Shown here: positions 1 through 9,374 of the stretch, piece after piece
How the letters are laid out: each line of letters begins with the position of its first letter
Position numbering within the stretch: position 1 is the stretch's first letter
From: CAVPEV01 sp963703555
Lineage (GTDB): Bacteria; Actinomycetota; Actinomycetes; Actinomycetales; Cellulomonadaceae
Length of the DNA stretch: 64,000 nt
Assembly (NCBI GenBank): GCA_963703555.1
Contig: CAVPEV010000044.1
Location: forward strand, 107,982-171,981
Reading direction: 5' to 3'
Translations under genes and position numbers: made by a program
Notes under the pieces: generated by a model
Told to the model about the DNA's origin: nothing
The model's database searches: none
The model's input: only the letters and a program-made list of their open reading frames with translations

Positions 1-67
1 GGTCGTGGCCGAAGTCGGCGAGCAGGCGGAACACGTCCCGGCCGGTGGTCCCCCCGCGCGGGCTCAT
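1..67 (-). CDS. 5' end of a conjugation gene (probable VirB4/TraC-like ATPase), cut by the window edge
   Basis: Only the first 22 codons lie in the window, reading MSPRGGTTGRDVFRLLADFG and onward. The ATG overlaps the stop of the SCO6880-like gene in an ATGA arrangement, which indicates translational coupling within one transfer operon. In Streptomyces the gene after the SCO6880 homologue encodes a VirB4-like ATPase. That identity is inferred from order only, because no motif is visible in this stub. Confidence 0.5.
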   Translation of the reverse strand, partial: MSPRGGTTGRDVFRLLADFGHD

Positions 68-1575
68 GCGTCCCCCCGACGGGTCAGGCTCACCCCGAGG
101 GGGGCGACGGAGGCGGCGAACGCGACGTCGTGGCTGACGTCCAGGCGCAGCGGCGCGAACCCGGCCCGCCGGATCGAGGCGTCGAGGCGGCGCCCGTACT
201 CGGTGACCCGGACCGTCTTGGGCACGGTCACCGTGCAGACCGCGTAGGGGCGGGTGACCGCGCTGCCGCGGGCCTGCTTGGCCTCCAGGGCTCGCACCTG
301 CGCGGCGGCGTCGCGTACCTTCGTCGTCGAGCGCATCCGCGCCCGCTCGCGCAGGCCCTGCCCCATGTCCGCGGCCCCCTCCCGCGACGCGGTCTGCCGG
401 GCGGCCTTTGCCTGGCCGAGGATCGGGAACGCGACCAGGAAGCTGCGCCGCTCCCCCGGCTCGGTCGGAGTCAACACCGGGGCGAGCGCGCCGAGCACGG
501 CGCCCTTGACCGGGAGCTTGATCGTGGCGCTGATCGAGTTCCACGCATCGTGGCTGTAGTGCCGGGCGACGACGTCGGCACCGGACGGGCCGGCCATCGC
601 CCACGGCACGTCTGCGGCGACGTCCTCACCGTGCTCGGCGGCCAGGAGTGCATCGACGATTCCAGCCCGGTCGCCCGGGGCGAACCCGGTGCGGCAGGCC
701 ACTGCGAGCTCGGGGCTGGTCAGCCAGGTCACGCCGACCGCGCCGAGGCCACCTTTGAGCTGGGCCTCGACCTCCCCCATCAGCCCGTACAGGACCTGAG
801 CGCGGCCCTCGACACCACGCCCGGCCTCCCGTGCCGCCTTGGCGATCCGGGCCTCGGGCACGACGATCGTCACGAACGCCTCGGTGCGCACCGACGCCTG
901 CGTCAAGACCCGTTGCAGGTCGTCATTGATCGCCCGCACCTGCGCCGGCCCGTCCGGGCGACGGTGCCGGCGGATCCACTCGTCACGCTCGGCGCCGTCC
1001 TCCGGGACGGTGCGCACCAGGATCAGGACCTCGTCGATCAGCTCGGTGCGCTCGGCCTGGTCGATGAGGTCCCCGAGGCCCTTGGCCATGCGGGCCCGGT
1101 CCTCAACTCCGCGCATGCCGATGCCGGGGTGGATGATCGCGGCTGTCGCCGCCCACGTGCGGGCCACGTGGTTCTGGATCAGCGCGACCCGCGCGGCCGT
1201 CAGCCCGATCGGCGGACCTTCGCGGATCTCGATGCCGGACAGCGATCCCGGCAGATCGACGTCTCCGAGGTCGTCTGCCTGCCCGCGGGAGGCTCGACAA
1301 CGGAACCGGGTCCAGCCGGCGAGCCCGCCGACCGCGAACGCCGTGCTGGCCACCAGCCAACCCAGGGCCGAACGGCCGCGCACCGGGACCACGGTCACCA
1401 CCGCCACCGCGCCGGAGATCAGCAGCAGCACGGCGGCCGACGCCCACGCCTGTCGGCTCAGGGCCCACAGCACGGGCAGGACGCAGAGGGCCAGCACGGT
1501 GGCCTGCCAGCCGGTGAGCCCGAACGGGAACCAGCCGATCCTTGCCCGGAAGTACTCGTTGTAGACCTGGCTCAT
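64..1575 (-). CDS. SCO6880-family integral membrane protein of an actinobacterial conjugation system
   Basis: The product has 503 residues. Hydrophobic segments near residues 20-60 and 70-90 are followed by a long soluble region rich in Ala, Arg and Glu. The overall plan and the opening MSQVYNEYFRARIGWFPFGL match the SCO6880-type proteins encoded in actinobacterial integrative conjugative elements next to VirB4-like ATPases and SCO6881-type membrane proteins. The ATG has a good ribosome binding site (GGGAGGTCC). It lies 15 bases after the SCO6881-like gene and overlaps the next gene by four bases. The molecular role is not established; a mating-channel component is likely. This gene is intact although its upstream partner is broken. 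Confidence 0.75.
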   Translation of the reverse strand: MSQVYNEYFRARIGWFPFGLTGWQATVLALCVLPVLWALSRQAWASAAVLLLISGAVAVVTVVPVRGRSALGWLVASTAFAVGGLAGWTRFRCRASRGQADDLGDVDLPGSLSGIEIREGPPIGLTAARVALIQNHVARTWAATAAIIHPGIGMRGVEDRARMAKGLGDLIDQAERTELIDEVLILVRTVPEDGAERDEWIRRHRRPDGPAQVRAINDDLQRVLTQASVRTEAFVTIVVPEARIAKAAREAGRGVEGRAQVLYGLMGEVEAQLKGGLGAVGVTWLTSPELAVACRTGFAPGDRAGIVDALLAAEHGEDVAADVPWAMAGPSGADVVARHYSHDAWNSISATIKLPVKGAVLGALAPVLTPTEPGERRSFLVAFPILGQAKAARQTASREGAADMGQGLRERARMRSTTKVRDAAAQVRALEAKQARGSAVTRPYAVCTVTVPKTVRVTEYGRRLDASIRRAGFAPLRLDVSHDVAFAASVAPLGVSLTRRGDA

Positions 1576-1590
1576 CGCGGTGGACCTCCC

Positions 1591-2475
1591 TCAGACGACG
1601 ACCGCAGCGGCGGCGGCCTCGGGGGCAGCGGCTGCTCCGCCGCCCGCTCCCCCGGCGGTACCACCGGCGGCCCCGCCCGGGGAGCCGCCCACGGGAGGCT
1701 TCCCGGCGACGCTGGGGCTGGGACCGAGACCGGGGTCATCGTCGGGCCCGGCGCCGTTGATGTCCGGGGTGTCGTCGTCGCGCAACCGACCCCGCCGACC
1801 GGGCCGGGACCGGCTACCGGAGAAGTCGGGGATGTAGGTGTCGTGGCCAACGCCCATCTGGTTGGTCAGGTCCGCGCCGAGGGCGGCCCCCTGACTGCCG
1901 AGGCTCTGCGCCATCCCCCAGCCCTGCGCCAGCATCTGGCCTCCGGCACCGAGGGCGCCCAGGAGGCCGCCCGCGGAGCGCGTGAACCGGTCGTTGGTGG
2001 CCGCCTCCGTGGCGCCCTCGCCTCCGGACTGCCCGAAGGCGTCGCTGCTGGAGGCTGCATCCGAGGCGCTGGCGGCGTCCGCCCTCCCGTTCAGGAGGCC
2101 TTGCCAGCCGCCCTGGGCGGCCAGGCCGGCGCGCATGGCCGAGCCGGAACTCGTCCCGGGCTCGACGAACGCGAGCAGCTTGAACAGCGCCAGCGGCGCG
2201 AAGCTGCCGACGAAGATCAGCACCACACCCGGCACGGCGGTGCCGATCGCGGTCTGCAGGGAGTCGGTCATCGACAAGGCCACGCCGCTGGTCGCCTTCA
2301 CGCCCAGCCCGAGCAGCAGCACCATCAGGACTGGCGTGAACGCGGCGGCCAGGAACCAGCGGAACGTCTTCCAGAACCAGGAGCGTCCGCCATCCCACAC
2401 CAGCCCGGCGGCGGAGACCGGGTTGGTGGCGTCCAGCACCATGAGCGCGGCCGCGCGGGCGAGCATGACAAGCAA
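1591..2475 (-). pseudogene. SCO6881-like (TrbL/VirB6-type) membrane protein, N-terminus removed by IS insertion
   Basis: The readable 294 residues begin inside a protein. There are hydrophobic helices at about residues 1-20, 38-60 and 75-105, then a Ser/Ala/Gly-rich linker and a Gly/Ala/Pro-rich tail ending in a run of Ala and Val. This fits the C-terminal two thirds of SCO6881-type transfer proteins, which resemble the VirB6/TrbL channel subunit. The frame continues upstream without a stop into sequence belonging to the IS256 remnant, so the signal peptide and first helices are missing. A TTG at 2475 could permit a truncated product. Loss of this channel protein probably leaves the element unable to transfer itself. 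Confidence 0.7.
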
Positions 2476-2534
2476 GTGCGCTACGGGAGGTTGTCGCGGG
2501 TTCCGTGGAATTTCGGTGGCGGTCCTGGTGATCG

Positions 2535-3776
2535 TCAGGCGGTGATCACGGGTTCATCATGACTGATGGCGCCGACATTCTGTGTGGCGATGTGGGCGTC
2601 GAGCGCGGTGCGCAGCGCGGGTAGGTGCAGGTGGCCGTTGAGGTGGCGGAACTGGTTGGACGCCTCGAGCATCCCGGCGGCGCACCAGCGCAGCGCCATG
2701 GTGGCGTTCTGCCAGTTCTTGACGTTGGCCGAGTGGGTGCGGGCGATCGAGATCATCGGCTCGATGGCGTTGGTCGAGCGCAACGTGCGGGCCAGAGATG
2801 TCCAGGCGCAGCACGGTCAGCGTCTCGGACAGGCCCTCGTGAAGGGATCCGGCCGCGCCGGGGTGGGTGCGCTCGGGCTCCTTGGCCAGCACCTCCAGCT
2901 GTGCCTGGGCCAGGATCGCGGAGGCGGCGTGGTAGGCCGCCCGCATCCGCTTGGTGAGCGTGGAGGCGAGGTGGTCAGGCAGCTTGTCGGCCACGTTCCT
3001 GATCTTGTGCGGTTGGCATCTCTGGATCACCGGGTGGTCGACGACCCGCACGACCGCGGCGTGCAGGGCCTTGCCACCGTCGATGCCGACGAAGATCGGG
3101 CGGCTGGTGTCCAGGCCCCGTTCACGCAGCCCGGTCAGCAGGTCGCTGACCACGGTGGTGTTCTCCGTGGAGCCCTGCGCCAGGCCGAGCGGGTGCTTGG
3201 TCCCGTCGCGCCCGATCCCCAGCCCCACCACGCACAGGTGCTCACCGAAGTGCACCCCGTCGATCATCAACGCCACCAGGTCCAGCCCGGACAGGACCGC
3301 GGCGAGCAGCTCGCCCAGCGCGGTCTGGGTCGCCGCGACGAACCGGCGGCTGACCGCAGACCTGCTCGTCGAACGAGCCGAGGCCTCCACCTTGGTCCCG
3401 ACCGGTTCCAGGCCCACCGGGTAGGCCCTGGTCCACAGGCCCGTCAGCATCCGTTCCATCGCCATCCGCCCAAGAACCTCGGTGCGCTAGAACACCTCGC
3501 AGGAGGCCACCGACAGCCCCCCGGACCCGTCGACCGTGCGCATCCGCGGCCGGGTCACCGCCACCCGCCGCCCACCCAGGGTGACCGAGCCCGCCCCGGC
3601 CCCGTGGCGCACCGCTACCCGCACCGGGTCGTGTGAGCCCCTGGGCCGGTCCCCACGGCCAACGCCAGCAGACCCTCCTGCACCTCGGCGGCCAGCTCGG
3701 CCATCACAACCGTGACGGACACCGGCAACACCAGCGTCCTCACGGGCGCGACCTCCTTCTGGTAGTCCCTGCTCAC
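2535..3776 (-). pseudogene. IS256-family transposase, degenerate
   Basis: Pieces of one Mutator/IS256 transposase are spread over three frames. The N-terminal part starts at a GTG at 3776 and reads as far as about 3640. The middle includes the first catalytic Asp (ALMIDGVHFGEHLCVVGLG), GIDGGKALHAAV and HPVIQRCQPHKIRNV. The C-terminal part reads STNAIEPMISIARTHSANVK. The frame changes near 3640 and 2800, and there is an in-frame TAG at 3488-3490 just before the segment RTEVLGRMAMER. No full-length transposase can be made. I could not fix the terminal inverted repeats. The element separates the SCO6881-like gene from its N-terminus. Confidence 0.85.
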
Positions 3777-3801
3777 AACGGTCCCCTGCCCCTGGGTCGA
3801 C

Positions 3802-4609
3802 TTGACGGTCGCCCAACAACTACCGCACGACAGCTGCCAGGCGGAGGACCGCCACCTCACCTTCCACCAGACCCGGAACAACCCCCTCGTTCGACAGGTC
3901 CTGACCGGGCAGGGCATGGACGAGTCGCAATTCGCCCTGGATTTCGATGCCCAGGTGGAATCGACGCTGGTGCTGCTGCGGCTGAACGTGACGCAGATGG
4001 TCGTCGCCGAGCTGTTCGGGGTCTGGCAGGCGACGGTCTCACGAGTCGTCAGCAGGACGATGCCGGTGCTGCAACAGGTGCTGGGCATGAGCGAGCCGAC
4101 GATGTCCGACGTGGCCGACGGGCGGGTGTTGCTGATTGACGGGACGTTCGTACCGACTGGTAACAGGCCAGGCCAGGGGTGGGACGTGGAGAAGGCGAAC
4201 TACTCGGGCACGCACCACCTGCAGTGCGTGAACATCCAGGTCGCCTGCGTGACGGACGGCACGTTGGCGACCGTGTCCGAACCGGTTGCCGGTGCGCGTC
4301 ACGACGCCGCCGCGCTGCGGCTGTGCGGATGGGACGGCCAGCTGGAGGACACCACCTGGATCGCTGACACCGGTTACGTAGGCACGAACGCGATAACGCC
4401 CCGCAAGAAACCGCGTGGGGTGAAACGATCCGAGGCCGACACGATCTTCACCAAGTCCGTCTCCTCGGTACGCGCCGCGGTCGAGCACGCCATTCGTCAC
4501 CTCAAGGAATGGAAAGTTCTCGCCACCGCCCTACCGGGGCCGACTACGAGAGCTGCCCGCCGTCATCGGCACCGTCGCACGACTCGAACTCTTCCGACTC
4601 GGATGGTAG
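3802..4609 (+). pseudogene. IS5-like (DDE_Tnp_4) transposase, one frameshift near the C-terminus
   Basis: A helix-turn-helix-like segment (VTQMVVAELFGVWQATVSRVV, about residues 62-82) is followed by a DDE nuclease fold with Asp in LLIDGTFVPTG, Asp in IADTGYVGTNA and Glu in VEHAIRHLKEWK. An extra base near 4531-4535 shifts the frame after KVLAT. Restoring it gives GYRGPLRELP to LELFRLGW and a stop at 4609, exactly as in the partial second copy at 5308-5591. The annotated start is a TTG; the true start is uncertain because the left end of the element, adjoining the IS256 remnant, could not be found. Confidence 0.8.
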
Positions 4610-5102
4610 GCGCCGTGAATAACACCCTCAGACGGGTGGCGAGCGAGTGCTCGACCCCGAACTTGGCCACGAGTTCCTCCTCGTAGTTGAGCAGCAGGGC
4701 CTGCGCCTGCCCGCCGAGTAGAGCAGTGAGGGCGAGCTGGGCACGCTTCGCGTACCGGTGCTCGATCTTGTTGCGCAATCCGATGAAGAACTCGAGGTTC
4801 GCCCGGATGGGGTCCTGATCGCTCGTCCAGCGCTCTCTGACCGACCTGGCGAACTCCCACTGCTTGGGCTCGCCATCGATCCGCTCCAGCAGCCGCCGCT
4901 TGCCTTCGGTCTTCCAGTAGCGAGTGTCAACCTTGTCCCGGGCGAACTCGGCGTGGAGCAGGTAGAGCCAGGCGACGTGCATGTGGACGATGAACGCCTC
5001 GAAGGATCGCGCCTCCGCAGGGTCGTTGTACAGCCGTACAGCGAGCAGGGCCTCGTCCTGGGAAGCCTCGACCATCTGCATGTACTTGCTGGGACGCGCC
5101 AC
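4563..5102 (-). pseudogene. DUF3644 protein, C-terminus truncated by the IS5-like element
   Basis: The product begins at a GTG behind AAGGTGG and reads MARPSKYMQMVEASQDEALL. It continues with SFEAFIVHMHVAWLYLLHAEF and RANLEFFIGLRNKIEHRYAK, the pattern typical of DUF3644. Native coding stops at 4629, where the frame runs into the IS right end. The last residues, from VLFTAPTIRVGR onward, are translated IS sequence. Family members are usually clearly longer than this 179-residue chimera. DUF3644 has no established activity; it is often seen on accessory islands, sometimes near restriction or defence genes. The fragment lies between two inverted IS ends. Confidence 0.75.
4606..4628 (+). repeat. 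Right end of the IS5-like element, copy 1
   Basis: The 23 bases from GTAGGCGCCG to ATAACACCCT recur exactly, in inverse orientation, at 5308-5330. Outside the final CCCT the two flanks differ at once, so this defines the element's terminus (reading inward, AGGGTGTTATTCAC). No matching left end was seen upstream of the transposase. Confidence 0.8.
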
Positions 5103-5307
5103 GGTGCACCACCTTGATTGGATACGCCCAGGCTAGAACCTCGCTCCGACCCGGACGGCGCGGGAGGTGTCGTCACTCCTGATCGGGAGGAGAGATGCCT
5201 GGCGTCGCTTGCTCGGCTGCGGAGGGCGTCGAATCACCGCTGCGAGAGGCCCTCGCGGGGGCGGCGTTTGCCGTCCGCTCTTGATTCGGGTCCAGTCGCG
5301 GGAGCAC

Positions 5308-5330
5308 AGGGTGTTATTCACGGCGCCTAC
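5308..5330 (-). repeat. Right end of the IS5-like element, copy 2 (inverted)
   Basis: This is an exact inverse match to 4606-4628. Together the two ends enclose about 680 bases that carry the truncated DUF3644 gene. Confidence 0.8.
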
Positions 5331-5591
5331 CGTCCGAGTCTGAATAGTTCGAGTCGTGCGACGGTGCGGATGGCGGCGGGGAGCTCTCGTAGTGGGCCCC
5401 GGTAGCCGGTGGCGAGGACTTTCCATTCCTTGAGGTGGCGGATGGCGTGCTCGACCGCGGCACGTATCGAGGAGACAGATTTGGTGAAGATCTTGTCGGC
5501 CTCGGGCCGTTTCACCCCACGCGGTTTCTTGCGGGGCGTGATCGCATTCGTGCCCACCTATCCGGTGTCGGCGATCCAGGTGGTGTCCTCC
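5308..5591 (-). pseudogene. C-terminal remnant of a second IS5-like transposase
   Basis: This reads EDTTWIADTG, then a stop codon (TAG where copy 1 has TAC for Tyr), then VGTNAITPRKKPRGVKRPEA through VEHAIRHLKEWK to LELFRLGR. It is nearly identical to the end of the transposase at 3802-4609 but lacks the rest of the gene. Similarity begins abruptly at about 5591, and the terminus is at 5308. It probably arose by a second insertion followed by deletion, or by rearrangement of the first copy. Confidence 0.85.
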
Positions 5592-5658
5592 TCGGTTCGG
5601 TTGACGACCATGGGCGTGTTCCTCCCTCGTGCGTGGCGGGTGGATGTCGTGCGGGCTG

Positions 5659-8481
5659 TCAGTGGGCCGCGTGCTGGTGGCCGTAGCGGTGCGGGTCGGC
5701 GTCGAACGCGGCGGCGCACCCTGGGGAGCAGAAGTAGAACGTGGTCCCGTCGTGCTCGCGGCTGGCCGCAGCGTTGGCCGGGTCGACCTTCATGCCGCAG
5801 ACGGGGTCTACGACCTCGGTCGCGGCGGCCTCGGGGGTGTCGTCGTGGTGGTACATGGGGTTCTCCTCTTGTTCGTCGTGCTCACTTGCCAGCTCGACCA
5901 CCGGGGCGGTGGCCGGGATCATCGGATGCGCCGTGGCAGGGCGCGGAACGAAGCGCCGCAGCCGGTTGGCGTTGGTCACCACCGACAGCGACGACAGCGC
6001 CATCGCCAGGGCGGCGATCATCGGGCTGAGCAGCAGCCCGAACGCCGGATACAGGGCGCCGGCGGCGATCGGGATGCCGATCGCGTTGTAGCCGAACGCG
6101 AAGCCCAGGTTCTGGCGGATGTTGCGCATCGTCGCCCGGGACAGGTCGATCGCGGTGACCAGGGCGTCCAAGTTCCCCGAGATCAAGGTGATGTCCGAGG
6201 ACTCGATAGCCACGTCGGTGCCGGTGCCGATCGCCGAGCCGACGTCGGCCTGGGCCAGAGCGGGGGCGTCGTTGATCCCGTCGCCCACCATCCCGACGAC
6301 CCGGCCGCCGGCCTGTAGTCGCTTGACCTCGCGGGCCTTGTGCTGCGGCAGCACCTCGGCCACGACGCGACGGATGCCGACCTGGCGGGCGATGGCGGCA
6401 GCGGTGTTGCGGTTGTCGCCGGTCATCATCACGACGTCGATGCCACGGGCCGCCAGGTCGGCGATCGCCGCCGCCGAGCCGTGCTTGACCGGGTCGGCCA
6501 CAGCGATGACGCCGGCCGGGTGCCCGTCCACGGCGACGAGCATCGGTGTCTTGCCGTCGCGGGCCAGGTCTTCCAGGTCGCCGAGCAGCCGGGTCGGGTC
6601 GATGCCGGCGCCGGTCAGCAGCCGCTGATTGCCGATGAGCACCTCGAGGTCGTCGACGCGGGCGCGCACGCCTTGACCGGTCACCGACTCGAACTCGCAG
6701 GCGCGCGTCGTGTCCAGGCCCCGCTGGAGGGCCCCGGCCAAGATTGCCGCGGCCAGAGGGTGCTCGGAATCGCGCTCAGCGGCAGCCACCAGGGACAGCA
6801 GCTTGTCAGCATCGAACCCACTCACAGGCAACACGTCGGTCAGCTGGGGGGCGCCCTGGGTGATCGTGCCGGTCTTGTCCAGCACCACGGTGGTCAGCTT
6901 GTGCGCGGTCTCCAACGCCGCGGCAGAGCGGATCAGGATGCCGTGCGTGGCGCCTTTGCCGGTGCCAACCGTGATCGACAGCGGCGTGGCCAGCCCCAGG
7001 GCGCACGGGCAGGCGATGACGAGCACGGACACCGCGGCCACCAGAGCGAACACCCCGGCCGGCGGCGGCCCGAGCAGCCACCAGACGACGAACGACCAGA
7101 TCGCGATGGCCATGACCGCTGGCACGAAGTAGCCGGAGACCTTGTCCGCCAACCGCTGGATCGGGGCCTTGGAGCCCTGCGCCTCGCGCACGAGCTTGAT
7201 GATCTGGGCAAGCATGGTGTCCGCGCCGACCTTGGTCGCGGTGTACCGCAGCGACCCGGTCTGGTTGATCGTCGCGCCGATCACGGTGTCACCAGCGCGC
7301 TTGAGAACCGGGATCGGCTCGCCGGTGACCATCGACTCGTCAACCGGGGACGCCCCGTCGCTGACCTGCCCGTCGACCGGCAGCTTCGCTCCGGGCCGGA
7401 TGACGACGGTGTCGCCGACGACGACGTCCTCGACGTTGACCTCGAGATGCGCACCGCCGCGCAGCACGCGGGCGGTGCGGGGCTGCAGCCCGATCAGGGC
7501 GCGAATCGCCTCCCCGGTGCCGGCCTTCGCCTTGGTCTCCAGCAGCCGGCCCACCAGGATGAGGGTGAGGATGACGCCGACCGCTTCGTAGTACACCTGC
7601 TGTGAGCTCTCCGGCAGCAGTCGGGGGGTGAACGTCGCGACCAGGCTGTATCCGAAGGCGGCGATGGTGCCGAGCGTGATCAGCGAGTTCATGTCGGCGG
7701 TGCGGTGCGACAGCGCGAGCCAACCGGTGCGGTGGATCGGCCAGCCCGGGTAGACCATCACCGGCGCGATCAGCAGCAGCTGGAACCAAGGCGTCAGCAG
7801 CAGCGCCGGCACCCACGTCGCACCGAACAGCGACTCGGCCATCACCGCGAACAGCACCGGGGCCGTGAGCACAGCCCCTGTCACGACACGTCGACCCAGG
7901 TCCGCGATCTCTGCGGCGCGTTCGGTCGCTTCGGCATCTGCCGACGACGTGCCCGCGTCCCGAGCCGCGCCGGCGGACGCCGCCGGACCGTCCGCGCTGC
8001 CGGTCGAACCGTCGTGCGGTGGGACCCCGTCACCACGGTGCGCCTGCTCCGGCAGGGTGACCGGCGCGGCCGGTCGCTCGAGCAGTGCTGTGGCCGCACC
8101 AGCGGAACGGCCGGAACCGGCGACGACCTTGACCGTCCCGTGCAGCATGTTCATCCCGCAGGCAAAGCCGTACTCGCCGGCCTCCTGCGGGGTGAACTCG
8201 ACCGCAGTCGTCGCGTAGGCCGGCAGGGTCTGGTTGACCTTGAAGTCGGGGAACACGACACGTGCGGAGCAGTCGCCGGCCTCTTGCCGGTCGAACAGCA
8301 GCCGCACCGGCATGCCCTGGACCACCTCGATCACATCGGGGCTGTAGCCGCCCTTGACCGCGACCGTCAGCACCTGCGCACCCTGCTCGACCGTGGCCCG
8401 GTGCGAGTGGCGCGGACCGAAGAAGTACCAGCCCAGCAGCCCGGTCACGACCACCGCGACCGCGACGACGACGACGTCCAT
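5659..8481 (-). CDS. copA: Cu+-exporting P1B-type ATPase with cupredoxin and YHS domains
   Basis: The 940-residue product has an N-terminal membrane anchor (residues 4-21). A cupredoxin-like domain spans about 30-120, with Cys71 and a CGMNMLHG loop giving Cys108, Met110, Met112 and His114 as likely ligands. A P-type ATPase follows: TGEP at 386, CPC at 491, DKTGT at 535, then SEHPLAAAI and GDGINDAP. The YN (FGYNAIG) and MALSS signatures of the last helices mark the class that exports Cu+. Residues 890-940 form a YHS domain (DPVCGMKVDP, FYFCSPGC). The usual N-terminal CxxC HMA domain is absent. The chosen ATG lies 10 bases after GGAAGGGG; open frame further upstream is ignored. A CsoR-like palindrome lies about 115 bases upstream. 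Confidence 0.93.
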   Translation of the reverse strand: MDVVVVAVAVVVTGLLGWYFFGPRHSHRATVEQGAQVLTVAVKGGYSPDVIEVVQGMPVRLLFDRQEAGDCSARVVFPDFKVNQTLPAYATTAVEFTPQEAGEYGFACGMNMLHGTVKVVAGSGRSAGAATALLERPAAPVTLPEQAHRGDGVPPHDGSTGSADGPAASAGAARDAGTSSADAEATERAAEIADLGRRVVTGAVLTAPVLFAVMAESLFGATWVPALLLTPWFQLLLIAPVMVYPGWPIHRTGWLALSHRTADMNSLITLGTIAAFGYSLVATFTPRLLPESSQQVYYEAVGVILTLILVGRLLETKAKAGTGEAIRALIGLQPRTARVLRGGAHLEVNVEDVVVGDTVVIRPGAKLPVDGQVSDGASPVDESMVTGEPIPVLKRAGDTVIGATINQTGSLRYTATKVGADTMLAQIIKLVREAQGSKAPIQRLADKVSGYFVPAVMAIAIWSFVVWWLLGPPPAGVFALVAAVSVLVIACPCALGLATPLSITVGTGKGATHGILIRSAAALETAHKLTTVVLDKTGTITQGAPQLTDVLPVSGFDADKLLSLVAAAERDSEHPLAAAILAGALQRGLDTTRACEFESVTGQGVRARVDDLEVLIGNQRLLTGAGIDPTRLLGDLEDLARDGKTPMLVAVDGHPAGVIAVADPVKHGSAAAIADLAARGIDVVMMTGDNRNTAAAIARQVGIRRVVAEVLPQHKAREVKRLQAGGRVVGMVGDGINDAPALAQADVGSAIGTGTDVAIESSDITLISGNLDALVTAIDLSRATMRNIRQNLGFAFGYNAIGIPIAAGALYPAFGLLLSPMIAALAMALSSLSVVTNANRLRRFVPRPATAHPMIPATAPVVELASEHDEQEENPMYHHDDTPEAAATEVVDPVCGMKVDPANAAASREHDGTTFYFCSPGCAAAFDADPHRYGHQHAAH

Positions 8482-8594
8482 GGCTCGTAGACCCCTTCCC
8501 TGCATGTCCCCACTGCCGGCGGCAATTGGCCCCCACGGGCTCGGGTGCACCCTGCAACACCGCAGTCGTACTGTCGGCGCGATCCGGCAACCCG

Positions 8595-8611
8595 ATACCC
8601 CGCGGGGGTAT
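8595..8611. promoter_or_regulatory. CsoR-like operator upstream of copA
   Basis: ATACCCCGCGGGGGTAT is a perfect 7-base inverted repeat (ATACCCC/GGGGTAT) around GCG. G/C-run palindromes of this form are the recognised binding sites of CsoR/RcnR-family Cu+ sensors. It lies in the 240-base gap between copA (minus strand) and the thioredoxin-like gene (plus strand), so it could serve both. Nearly the same site occurs at 16039-16054. No csoR gene is present in the window. Confidence 0.7.
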
Positions 8612-8721
8612 TCCGAGCGTAGACCGCTGAATGCTGCGCTGAGCGTGCGTCCCGATGGAGATTCGATGAAGCACGCGATCGTGGACGCCTCCTCGTCGCC
8701 GCGACGACGCATGCTGGGGCT

Positions 8722-9024
8722 GTGCGACTTCAGCTGCTGTACTTCGACGGGTGTCCCAACTGGCAGGTCATGGAGGCGCGGCTCCGAGCGGCCGTGACGA
8801 CCTCGGGCCGCACGGGCGAGGTGGAGCGGGTCCTGGTCAGGACCCCGGAGGAAGCGACGGCTCTGGCCTTCCACGGATCCCCCTCCGTCCTGGTGGACGG
8901 CAGGGACCCGTTTGCCGAGGCCGACGCGCCGGTCGGACTGCTCTGCCGGATCTACCGCACCCCCGATGGCCTCGCCGGGTCGCCCACGACAACGCAGCTG
9001 ATCGAGGTTCTGTCCCGGGGCTGA
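8722..9024 (+). CDS. Small thioredoxin-fold protein
   Basis: This 100-residue protein starts with LQLLYFDGCPNW, the beta strand and active-site turn of a thioredoxin-like fold. It has a single Cys (Cys11) instead of a CxxC pair. HGSPSVLVDGRDPF supplies the cis-Pro strand. Such proteins accompany mercury and copper resistance genes in actinobacteria. Cys11 could bind metal or form mixed disulfides; a dithiol reaction is unlikely. The GTG start is divergent from copA and shares its operator region. The function is otherwise unknown. Confidence 0.75.
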   Translation: MRLQLLYFDGCPNWQVMEARLRAAVTTSGRTGEVERVLVRTPEEATALAFHGSPSVLVDGRDPFAEADAPVGLLCRIYRTPDGLAGSPTTTQLIEVLSRG

Positions 9025-9374
9025 CGCGGTGCAACGTCAGGCACGAACGGCCCCGGCCTGTAGCCCTCCCCCGGGCGTGGTGCTGCTTCGTCGAGCCCGG
9101 CAAGGACGTGGTGAGCCGGGCTGGCCGGCCTTTCAGACCGGTGCGGGGTGGGTATGGCCGCCGCCCACGTGCAGTGCCGCCGGTTCGGACCGGAAGGCAA
9201 CGATCGCCGCGACGACGGTGGTCGCCGGGATCGCCACCAGCAGGGCGGGCCGGGCCACGTGCGAGCCGGCCCAGGTTCGACGCCGGGATGCTCGCGCTGT
9301 GGGGTGGTGCCGGCGTGCTCGCCGGCCCGGTCCGCAGGCTCCTTCGGGGGAGCTGCTCACCGAGTCGTCGGCGC
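9025..9374. other. 350 bases without a convincing gene
   Basis: The best candidate is a minus-strand frame at 9133-9360 (GTG start) of 75 residues. It has one hydrophobic stretch (LLVAIPATTVVAAIVAF) and a His-containing end (HVGGGHTHPAP). The Arg-rich first half does not look like protein, so it may be the tail of a decayed membrane protein. Nothing else is supported. Confidence 0.3.

Noticed and set aside
130..2562. Long open frame of 810 codons on the plus strand
   Set aside because: It lies opposite the SCO6880/SCO6881-like genes, has the Arg/Gly/Pro-rich composition of an antisense GC-rich frame and matches no family.
2476..3830. Terminal inverted repeats of the IS256 element and the left end of the IS5-like element
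   Set aside because: Candidate ends near 2485-2510 and 3795-3825 do not match well enough to call.
9133..9360. 75-residue minus-strand frame with one hydrophobic stretch
   Set aside because: The first half is Arg-rich and frame-shifted in character. It may be a decayed membrane protein tail but is not supportable as a gene.
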